A stretch of DNA of 64,000 nucleotides from assembly GCA_964400735.1 (NCBI GenBank), contig CAYNVQ010000003.1, positions 372,001-436,000 on the forward strand, given 5' to 3'. Of the stretch, positions 53,585 through 60,748 are shown one piece after another (positions within the stretch are counted from its first letter, which is position 1; every line of letters starts with the position of its first letter). This stretch comes from CAYNVQ01 sp964400735 (GTDB lineage: Bacteria; Acidobacteriota; Aminicenantia; Aminicenantales; Aminicenantaceae). The notes under the pieces were generated by a model. It searched no databases, had not been told where the DNA came from, and saw only the letters and a program-made list of their open reading frames with translations. A program made the translations under genes and the position numbers.

Positions 53585-54903
53585 CCTTGAAAAATTGGCA
53601 GCTTTATCATGACCGTCGTTCCATGATTGGATACACTTTTAATGGTAATGTCTCCGTCATGCGATTTCACAATACCATAGCATATGGATAATCCAAGGCC
53701 GGTCCCTCCTTTTTTGGTCGTGAAGAAAGGATCAAAAATCTTATCCAAATTTTCATCCTGAATACCACATCCTGTGTCGGATATTCGGATAACGATTATT
53801 TGTTCTTCTGGAACAATTATTTCCACTCTGAGTTCTCCTCCTGATTCCATGGCCTGCAGAGAATTGAGAAAAAGATTTAAAAAGAGCTGCTTGAGTTGAG
53901 CTTTGTCACCTTTTAATAAAAGTTCTGATTGTGGATAATCACGAGCCATCACAACTCTCTGCTTATTTGCCTGGAAGGAAATCAATTCCAGTGTGTCGTC
54001 AATAACCTTTATCAGGTCGAATTTCTCCTTTTTTAATTCAAGGGGCCGAGAAAAGGAAAGTAGGGCCGAAAGAATCTTCTCTATTCTTTCCGTCTCATGA
54101 AGGGCAGTATTCAACATTTTGGATTCCACTTCAGCACGCTCCTTGGATGGATTGGATTCCAAAGGCGGTTGATCAACGGAAACAGGATTCTTGGTTCTTT
54201 GGGCTGGCCCTGATTTAGCAGCCGCCAAATATTGTAATGATGACTTAATGGCTGTGAGTGGATTTCTAATCTCGTGAGCAGCTCCTGAAGCCAATTCCCC
54301 GATCGTAGCCAATTTATCCGCCCTGAGCATTTTTCTGTACCGTTCCCTTTGCTCTTTGTACAATAAGGCATTTTCAAGCGCAATTGCTGCTTGAAGAGTA
54401 AAGGATGTAATCATTTCCATTTCTTTTTTGGAATATTCTATACTATCCTCCTTGGGACCGATGAATATGATGCCTATCAATCGATTCATGGATATGAGGG
54501 GATAACAGAGCTTCACCTCCAAAGATTTCAATATTGCCTGTTCCTTTGGGGTTAGGAAACCGAACACCCCTTTTTGTTCATCTATATTTAAATAGGACTT
54601 GTTGACTTTGAGCCATCTCACCAGCGATGAATTACGGTAAAATGTAATTTTTTTTTGTTGTGTGTTTTCAAATCCGATGCTGCTGCGGCCCTCGAAGTCA
54701 TTCAAATCGTAATCATAGAGGATAAGCATTATTTTTTTTGCATGAACAGCCTCTTTAATCTTTCCCAGAAAATTGATCCCAATTAAATCCAGATCTTCGA
54801 TGATATTCAGACTGTTCTCGAGTTCTTTAAAGAAATGCCAGGAATATTCATAGGGATATCTCATCGTTAGGTGTTTTTTTAGGAACTCGATGAATTTCCC
54901 CAC
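53581..54903 (-). CDS. GAF-domain sensor histidine kinase (cytoplasmic)
   Basis: 440 aa with a GTG start. No TM. The GAF domain is about residues 35-185 (FLGKIKEAVHAKKIMLIL ... YPLISMNRLIGIIFIGPKED). HisKA has His in SGAAHEIRNPLTAIKSSL, followed by an unusual proline/charged insertion of about 35 residues before TALHETERIEKILSALLSF. The catalytic domain has NLFLNSLQAM, DTGCGIQDE and GGTGLGLSI. Its cognate regulator is a wreck, so it must signal to another regulator or is inactive in effect. A sigma-54 promoter lies about 160 bases upstream. A short dyad lies in the leader. Confidence 0.92.
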   Translation of the reverse strand: MGKFIEFLKKHLTMRYPYEYSWHFFKELENSLNIIEDLDLIGINFLGKIKEAVHAKKIMLILYDYDLNDFEGRSSIGFENTQQKKITFYRNSSLVRWLKVNKSYLNIDEQKGVFGFLTPKEQAILKSLEVKLCYPLISMNRLIGIIFIGPKEDSIEYSKKEMEMITSFTLQAAIALENALLYKEQRERYRKMLRADKLATIGELASGAAHEIRNPLTAIKSSLQYLAAAKSGPAQRTKNPVSVDQPPLESNPSKERAEVESKMLNTALHETERIEKILSALLSFSRPLELKKEKFDLIKVIDDTLELISFQANKQRVVMARDYPQSELLLKGDKAQLKQLFLNLFLNSLQAMESGGELRVEIIVPEEQIIVIRISDTGCGIQDENLDKIFDPFFTTKKGGTGLGLSICYGIVKSHDGDITIKSVSNHGTTVMIKLPIFQG

Positions 54904-54975
54904 TGCTCTTGATTATATTTTAATACAACATGCAGATTCTTTCAATAAAAACGTGTAAGACAATTCCCGCTTTTG

Positions 54976-54989
54976 GGTAATACATTACC
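54976..54989. promoter_or_regulatory. Dyad GGTAAT-AC-ATTACC
   Basis: A 14-base palindrome sharing the GTAAT-NN-ATTAC core with the dyad at 51813. It sits in the intergenic region between the GAF kinase and the ABC operon: about 245 bases upstream of the promoter at 55234 and just downstream of the minus-strand promoter at 55072. Candidate common regulator site. Confidence 0.5.
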
Positions 54990-55071
54990 TATTTTCTTGT
55001 AAACTGAAGTATCATATCTGTTGCAACCTAGCTCTTAAGGATATGCATCTAAGACTCGAATGTATACAATA

Positions 55072-55087
55072 TGCATTTTTTATGCCA
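55072..55087 (-). promoter_or_regulatory. Sigma-54 promoter of the GAF kinase gene
   Basis: Minus strand TGGCATAAAAAATGCA with GG-N10-GC spacing. The predicted start is near 55062, leaving a leader of about 160 bases that includes the 54976 dyad. Confidence 0.62.
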
Positions 55088-55233
55088 GGGCAATATGGAT
55101 TTCGGGTCAGAGACTAATGAGAAGATTGTATGCATTTCCTCTGATATCTGGCCAAAAAATGCGCTCATTATATTTTGATTCCATAATCTTTTGTTTGGAA
55201 TAAGAGGGAATATTTGTTGAAAAATCTTTCATG

Positions 55234-55249
55234 TGGCATCGATTTTGCT
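55234..55249 (+). promoter_or_regulatory. Sigma-54 promoter of the ABC exporter operon
   Basis: TGGCATCGATTTTGCT: TGGCAT-N5-TTGC, exact spacing. The predicted start is near 55260, about 98 bases before the ATPase ATG. It is divergent from the kinase promoter at 55072. Confidence 0.75.
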
Positions 55250-55267
55250 TACAAGTTAAACATTGAG

Positions 55268-55321
55268 ATGTCCGATAAAAAGATAAGCCACGTGGAAGTC
55301 ATTAGTCCCACATATGTTTGA
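55268..55321 (+). CDS. Possible 17-residue peptide ORF in the exporter leader
   Basis: ATG at 55268 opens MSDKKISHVEVISPTYV then TGA, entirely within the leader of the ABC operon and 8 bases after the predicted transcript start. There is no Shine-Dalgarno, so leaderless translation or no translation are both possible. It could be a leader peptide, an exported peptide or chance. Low confidence. Confidence 0.2.
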   Translation: MSDKKISHVEVISPTYV

Positions 55322-55357
55322 CAATTCAAAATGCTCATATTATGAATAAATTGTGAC

Positions 55358-56098
55358 ATGATAAGAAAAAAAACCATTTTAAAAGCTGTAGATCTGTCAA
55401 AGAGATACGAGAATGGAACGCTCGCTGTGGATCATCTCAATCTTGAGGTGAATTCGGGAGAAGTGTATTGTCTGCTGGGGGCAAACGGGGCAGGCAAAAC
55501 AACAGCAATCAATCTCTTCCTGAATCTTATCCCACCGACAACAGGAACGTGCTATATCAATGGAGTGGATGTAAAGGCAAGTCCTCTTGAATCGAAAAAA
55601 CATGTGGCTTATGTTTCGGAAAAAATTCTTCTATACGGGAATTTCACAGCGCGTCAAAATCTAGACTTTTTTGCCAAGCTCGGAGGAAGGAAGAAATTAA
55701 CCAAAGAAGATTATTACCAGGTAATGCGGCGTGTTTCTCTCCAGGAAAAAGCTTTTGAGCAGAAGGTGAAATATTTTTCCAAAGAATTGAGACAGAAATT
55801 AGGACTTTCAATCGCGATGATAAAGGATACCCCAGCTATTCTATTGGATGAGCCCACCGCAGGTTTGGATCCGAATGCTATCAGTGAATTTTCTGAGATC
55901 ATTGGTGAACTTAAACAGGAAGGAAAAGCCATTTTAATGGCTACCTTGGATGTATTTCGTGCAAAGGAGATCGGAGATCGGATCGGGATAATGAAGGAGG
56001 GACGGTTGGTCATGGAAAGGACAAAGGAAATACTTCAGTATGAAAATTTGATAAAAATCTATTTGGATTATATGCGTTCGGAACCTTTGTCAGTATGA
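55358..56098 (+). CDS. ABC transporter ATPase (ABC-2 exporter type)
   Basis: 246 aa. Walker A GANGAGKTTAIN, Q-loop region HVAYVSEKILLYGNF, signature FSKELRQKLGL (degenerate, as in many ABC-2 ATPases) and Walker B AILLDEPTAGLD. The H-loop position reads MATLDVFRAKEI, with Leu where the switch His is expected. It would energise export through the two permeases that follow (50 and 8 base gaps). The ribosome site is weak. Cargo is unknown; the nearby sigma-54-driven small ORFs are candidates only by context. Confidence 0.93.
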   Translation: MIRKKTILKAVDLSKRYENGTLAVDHLNLEVNSGEVYCLLGANGAGKTTAINLFLNLIPPTTGTCYINGVDVKASPLESKKHVAYVSEKILLYGNFTARQNLDFFAKLGGRKKLTKEDYYQVMRRVSLQEKAFEQKVKYFSKELRQKLGLSIAMIKDTPAILLDEPTAGLDPNAISEFSEIIGELKQEGKAILMATLDVFRAKEIGDRIGIMKEGRLVMERTKEILQYENLIKIYLDYMRSEPLSV

Positions 56099-56148
56099 GC
56101 ATTATTCAGGTGATGTAGCGAAGTTAGTCACGAAAAAAAGAATCAGCG

Positions 56149-57666
56149 ATGATATGGACGATTCTCCAAAAGGAATTTAGGTCTAACCTGTCAACCCTGC
56201 GCTTTGGAGCGGGAGTCGTTCTCCTTGTGCTTTTGATCGTATCCTTCACCCCGATATTGTTTAATAGCCATAAAAAACAATTGTCAGATTATAACCATCA
56301 AGTTAATCAGAACATATTGGATCTACAGAAGCTAATGACTTGGCAAAATTTCACGCCTAGCATTTATTATCCCCCCGAACCTCTGGCTATTTTCAGTCGA
56401 GGTATTGAAGAAAATATTTCAAATTCTTTTCGCATAGTCCTAGATGAAATACCTGTTTTAAGCAGTTCGGGCACTTCTGAAAACCCTCTCCTCGGTGTTT
56501 TTTCTGAGTTCGACATGACCTTGATCTTCAAGCTTATAGTCAGCGTCCTGGCTCTTCTTCTTGCTTATGATACATTATCGGGTGAGAAGGAAAGAGGAAC
56601 CCTCGGTCTGATTTTTTCCAACCAACTCCAAAGGCATAAATTGATCCTCGGGAAGTTCTTTGGGGGAGTAGTAACGCTCTTGTTACCAGTTTTTCTGGGA
56701 TTTTCACTTACTGCCTTTATGATCGCCCATTCTCGTTTTATTGACTTCGGCACAGAAGATTGGCTGCGAATTTTTTTTATGGGGATAGCTTCGTGGCTTC
56801 TGGCAGTTGTCTTTTTCAGCGTAGGACTGTTCGTATCTTCGATAACAAAAAGAGCGTCCGGTACACTCATCACGCTCTCCCTCGTTTGGTTGATCTCTCT
56901 GATTGTGATTCCGAATTTAAGTTCATATCTTGCCCTGCGAATCCATCCTTTCCAGATGAGATCCAGAGTGAATCAACAAAAGCAGGAAATACTCAACGAA
57001 CGCGAAGAGAAAATAAACCTTATTATTGAAGCACACAATATCCAAGGACATATGATTCAACATGATGAATTTGAACCATGGGGATCCTATTATAGAGTAG
57101 CCACGCGAGCTTTAATCCGGTTCAGACAGCAAACCGATCCCTTGATCGCAAAAATTCGTATCGAGTATGCTGACCGTCTTAAAGAAATTGAGGAACATCA
57201 ATATTCAATCCTTATGAAACAGAAAAAAACAGCGGATGTTCTATCAATCTTATCTCCCATCTCTATCTACGAGAAAGTCATGAACAGCTTCTCTAGAACA
57301 GATGCGACCAGTCTGAAAGGATTCGAAACTCAGGCTGGTGTCTATAGAAAGCAGATAATAGACTATCTCCATAGGAAAGAAGCCTTTTCTTCTCTGAGGT
57401 ATTCGACTACGCTTGAGGAGAGCCAGATCCCTGATTTTGAAACGAAAGAAGAAGGAGATAAATATTTTACACTAGTCCGAGATCATCTCCTCGAAACCCA
57501 GCCGGTTCCTTTGGATGTATCTGATATCCCCAGTTTTCATAACGATCCTGTTAATCTAAGTATCTCGCTGAAGTCTGTGCTTCCTCAACTTGGGCTTCTC
57601 CTTTTTATGGCTCTCCTTTTTTTAATCGGAGCTTTGGTTGCTTTTAGAAAATACGATGTGCGCTAG
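56149..57666 (+). CDS. ABC-2 type permease with large external domain
   Basis: 505 aa. TM1 at about residues 22-42 (VVLLVLLIVSFTPILF), then a first external loop. TM2 precedes the conserved turn DTLSGEKERGTLGLIFSNQL, followed by further TMs to about residue 265. A second charged external/coiled region spans about 270-470, and a last TM (LLLFMALLFLIGALVAF) ends the protein. It is homologous to the next gene (SAEREQGTLSLMLANPV at the same place), so the two form a heterodimeric channel for the ATPase upstream. Confidence 0.88.
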   Translation: MIWTILQKEFRSNLSTLRFGAGVVLLVLLIVSFTPILFNSHKKQLSDYNHQVNQNILDLQKLMTWQNFTPSIYYPPEPLAIFSRGIEENISNSFRIVLDEIPVLSSSGTSENPLLGVFSEFDMTLIFKLIVSVLALLLAYDTLSGEKERGTLGLIFSNQLQRHKLILGKFFGGVVTLLLPVFLGFSLTAFMIAHSRFIDFGTEDWLRIFFMGIASWLLAVVFFSVGLFVSSITKRASGTLITLSLVWLISLIVIPNLSSYLALRIHPFQMRSRVNQQKQEILNEREEKINLIIEAHNIQGHMIQHDEFEPWGSYYRVATRALIRFRQQTDPLIAKIRIEYADRLKEIEEHQYSILMKQKKTADVLSILSPISIYEKVMNSFSRTDATSLKGFETQAGVYRKQIIDYLHRKEAFSSLRYSTTLEESQIPDFETKEEGDKYFTLVRDHLLETQPVPLDVSDIPSFHNDPVNLSISLKSVLPQLGLLLFMALLFLIGALVAFRKYDVR

Positions 57667-57674
57667 ATAAGGGT

Positions 57675-59072
57675 ATGCTGAGAACTATCATAAAAAAAGA
57701 GATGTTGGGAAAAGTACAGAGAAAGTGGTTTATTGTAGTTTCCCTGGTGACAATAATGGTGTTTTTTTTCAGCGCTGTCGTCTTTGTGGACAAATATAAA
57801 CTCGAAATGAAGGATTATGAGGAGGCACGGCAAGAAAATCTTTTAGGATTGAAACAGCGAGCCAAAAACCTCAGCTTCATCCCTTACTATATTCAAACTT
57901 TTCAAATAGAGCCCAGTGTTAATCGGCTTCTGTGCGAGGGATTTGAAAAATCTCTTCCGAATACCTTTAGAATGGATGTGTTCTCCCTCCAAATCCCCGA
58001 AAGCCAACGCCATGACAATTATTTGATCTCGAGATTTTTAGACCTTGACTGGACCTTCATCATCCATTTTATCCTCAGTTTTGTGGCTCTTCTTATTACA
58101 TATAATTCGTTCAGTGCCGAGCGCGAACAAGGCACGCTCAGTTTGATGTTGGCTAATCCTGTTCCAAGGTCACTTGTGATTCTTGGGAAGTATGCGAGCA
58201 CAATGCTAATTCTATTGGCACTCCTTTCATCAGGAACTATCATTAGTGTAACAACTGTCAGAGTTCTTGGTATTCCTTACAAGAGAATTCCGGATGTCAA
58301 ACATGTTGTGTTGTTTCTTCTGCTTTCAATGGTATTTCTTTCCGTATTTGCTCTTATCGGTATGCTTTTTTCATGTCTAGCTTCCGATTCGTCTTACAGT
58401 ATGGTCATCCTTATTTTCATTTGGATTATCTTTTGCATAATTATTCCCTCATTCGGAAGAGTTGTAGCGGAAAAGACAGTTAATGTTCTGACTCGAACAG
58501 AATTGGAAAGGGAGGTTCTCGATTCTAGAGCAGAAATTATGAGCAAAGCCGATAGTTTCGGTCCGGAAGCTGGCAATTATTCTGACGGTCCAGCCAATCC
58601 GCAAGCCAGAACGAGGATGTTCAATACTATCACAGAAGCAAAAAACCAAATAATAGATGATTACATAAAAAGCAGTCTCCTTCAAATTCAGGAAGGGCGG
58701 AAATTCACACAGATCTTCCCTACATCGTTGTTTCAGTATTCCGCAGAAGCCATCAATAAAACAGGCATGAAACGGTTTGAAAACATATTTGTACAGCTCA
58801 AGAAATACCAAAAAACGCTGAGAAATTTCATTGTGACAAATGACCGCGAAGATCCAGAAAGTATGCACTTGTTGGCAGAATGGGAAGGACACTATATGAT
58901 GTTATCCCAAAAACCTGTTAGTTTTGATTCCATCCCTAAGTTTGAAGAATCTGATACGGAGTCTTGTGCAAAAGATGTGATTTATGATTTTTCTCTCCTC
59001 ATACTATGGAATATCGTGCTGGGTTTCACTTTATTTTTTTCATTCCGGAAAGCAGATGTTAGAGAAATGTGA
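57675..59072 (+). CDS. ABC-2 type permease with large external domain
   Basis: 465 aa, paralogue of the preceding permease and 8 bases after it. TM1 is WFIVVSLVTIMVFFFSAVVF, the conserved segment YNSFSAEREQGTLSLMLANP follows TM2, with a TM cluster to about residue 265, an external helical region to about 435 and a final TM (FSLLILWNIVLGFTLFFSF). The two-subunit design with a long helical loop resembles ABC-2 systems associated with NosY/DUF3526-type permeases. It ends the sigma-54-driven operon and converges on the gene at 59141. Confidence 0.88.
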   Translation: MLRTIIKKEMLGKVQRKWFIVVSLVTIMVFFFSAVVFVDKYKLEMKDYEEARQENLLGLKQRAKNLSFIPYYIQTFQIEPSVNRLLCEGFEKSLPNTFRMDVFSLQIPESQRHDNYLISRFLDLDWTFIIHFILSFVALLITYNSFSAEREQGTLSLMLANPVPRSLVILGKYASTMLILLALLSSGTIISVTTVRVLGIPYKRIPDVKHVVLFLLLSMVFLSVFALIGMLFSCLASDSSYSMVILIFIWIIFCIIIPSFGRVVAEKTVNVLTRTELEREVLDSRAEIMSKADSFGPEAGNYSDGPANPQARTRMFNTITEAKNQIIDDYIKSSLLQIQEGRKFTQIFPTSLFQYSAEAINKTGMKRFENIFVQLKKYQKTLRNFIVTNDREDPESMHLLAEWEGHYMMLSQKPVSFDSIPKFEESDTESCAKDVIYDFSLLILWNIVLGFTLFFSFRKADVREM

Positions 59073-59140
59073 AAAGAAATCCTCTACATCTCATAAATCA
59101 ATTACAAATCCTGACGAATTCCTCCTCACTTTCTTTATAT

Positions 59141-60289
59141 TTAATGAGGAGCTTTATCAATATTCATAATTAGTTGTTTGATGAACCTGTCATGTGCGTC
59201 TCTTGATGGGGAAGAGGCAGCCGTGCCGTATCTGTACTGCCGGGTAAGAAGAACTACAGCTATTTTTTTCCCCGCTTCCGGAAAATTCCATAAAGCCACC
59301 TGATAGATTCCTTTACCCGTGTAGAATTCATCCGCATTTGGATCCTCGAGTTCTTTAAAATCGCAGCTGCCCCATATTTTGGACACTTTGATGCGCCCGA
59401 TCTCGAAATTTTCTTGGCCGTGATTCTGAAATTTCATTATATCCTTTTGCGATTTTATTTCCTCCATAAGAAACCGGCGCGTCTCTTGCTGGACACCCAT
59501 TATCTGTTCTTCCTGCTGCGACTTTTCCAGAGGATACCACTTCAAGGTGACGGAGATATTTTGATCGGAGCAAAGGCCGAGGAGCGATCCAAATTTTTCG
59601 TTCCGGATACCCTCATATTGGGGAAAAGGAACATAATAAGGACTGTCGAACATGAACCATCTATCCGGGATATAGAAGGATAAACCATAATCTCTCGATT
59701 CGACTGTTTTCGTTAAATCCAGAAATGATTCAGCCGGTGCATCTTCGTGGCACTGGATCGTCCTGGCGGAGCGCATTTCAGTTTCGAAATCCTCCTCAGG
59801 AGTCTTGACTTGCAGGTTGTAGTTGGTATCGGCAATGAATTCTCTTCCGCTTTCCGGGCAATTCCAGATGATAAACCGGGTGTAAAAACTTCTTTTCGTG
59901 CCGTATGCTTCTGCCCAGACCGCATCATGGCCAGAAATTTTAGTTTTACCTTCTTTTCCCGAAAATTCGAAAGGGACTCCCCACATTTTGAGCATCCGGT
60001 CCTTGACATAGTCTATGGTGATCTCAGGAACCTGAATCGGGCCCCAATGGATGAGATACATCAGCCACTTCGTGTCGGAGAAAGTGATTTCTCCCTGTTC
60101 TTTTGTTCCTTTGATGTCTTCTTCTTTCCACTGCCAGCCAGAGTCACTGAGATGGATTTTCAGCCCGGACGTTTCCCGAATGAGAGAGATAATATCATCC
60201 GCTTTTTCCCGGTTCTGAGATGACGGAACCGTCTGAGCGGAAAACAAGAGCGGAATGATACAGAGATAGAATAACTTTCTGAATTCCAT
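59141..60289 (-). CDS. Exported protein with duplicated domain, sigma-54 driven
   Basis: 382 aa. Signal peptide KLFYLCIIPLLFSAQTVPS. Two related halves: the first includes YTRFIIWNCPESGREFIAD (about residues 140-160), the second YQVALWNFPEAGKKIAVVL (about 330-350), each followed by a helix of similar spacing. There is no catalytic motif and no family I recognise. GAGGAGG lies 6 bases before the ATG and a consensus sigma-54 promoter lies about 50 bases further up. Convergent with the ABC exporter operon, and possibly an accessory of the same system. Confidence 0.8.
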   Translation of the reverse strand: MEFRKLFYLCIIPLLFSAQTVPSSQNREKADDIISLIRETSGLKIHLSDSGWQWKEEDIKGTKEQGEITFSDTKWLMYLIHWGPIQVPEITIDYVKDRMLKMWGVPFEFSGKEGKTKISGHDAVWAEAYGTKRSFYTRFIIWNCPESGREFIADTNYNLQVKTPEEDFETEMRSARTIQCHEDAPAESFLDLTKTVESRDYGLSFYIPDRWFMFDSPYYVPFPQYEGIRNEKFGSLLGLCSDQNISVTLKWYPLEKSQQEEQIMGVQQETRRFLMEEIKSQKDIMKFQNHGQENFEIGRIKVSKIWGSCDFKELEDPNADEFYTGKGIYQVALWNFPEAGKKIAVVLLTRQYRYGTAASSPSRDAHDRFIKQLIMNIDKAPH

Positions 60290-60340
60290 GTGTTTCCTCC
60301 TCTTTCACGTTAATAAAATCTCCTGTGATAGATTTTCAGG

Positions 60341-60356
60341 AGCAAGAAAAGTGCCA
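60341..60356 (-). promoter_or_regulatory. Sigma-54 promoter of the duplicated-domain protein
   Basis: Minus strand TGGCACTTTTCTTGCT is an exact TGGCAC-N5-TTGC consensus. The predicted start is near 60331, about 40 bases before the ATG. Confidence 0.82.
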
Positions 60357-60588
60357 ACCGGTTGAATTTCTTGAAAAGCTCACCTTTTGCTTTAATCAAG
60401 ATATTTGCTGCCTGTAGATGGGCTTTTTTTCGGGATGGCCATTGAATTTAAGGATGTGCTGTTCGTGCAAAATGGAGCTCGAAATTAAAGGACACGTTTC
60501 CGATTTCAGAAAATCGTTACATGTCCCTGATTTCAAGTCAAATAGGGCTGAATTTCTGTTAAGGAAATATGTCCATGAATAATTCAGG

Positions 60589-60729
60589 CTAGTGGGCTCC
60601 GAGGAGAAATCTTATGGCGTGAGGAAGATCACCGAGCGTGTGCCTGATGGCTGCTCCCAGGCTGTTTCTTGTCTTGAAATAGATCAAGGAATCGAAGATG
60701 CCAGCGATAAAGGTAAAGGAAAACATCAT
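60589..60729 (-). pseudogene. Short relic resembling a CPBP protease C-terminus
   Basis: 46 codons from ATG at 60729: FSFTFIAGIFDSLIYFKTRN then SLGAAIRHTLGDLPHA, and a stop at 60589. A hydrophobic segment followed by a K-T-x-S-L pattern and HxxxD fits the last motif of CPBP proteases, which elsewhere in the window lie next to permease genes. An in-frame TGA directly precedes the ATG. The remaining 60357-60588 stretch shows nothing else. Confidence 0.35.
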
Positions 60730-60748
60730 TCATCGAATAGATCCAATT

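Noticed and set aside
59122..59151. 7-bp inverted repeat between the converging exporter and 59141 genes
   Set aside because: The loop is 16 bases, there is no T-tract on either strand, and it overlaps the end of the coding region; not a convincing terminator.
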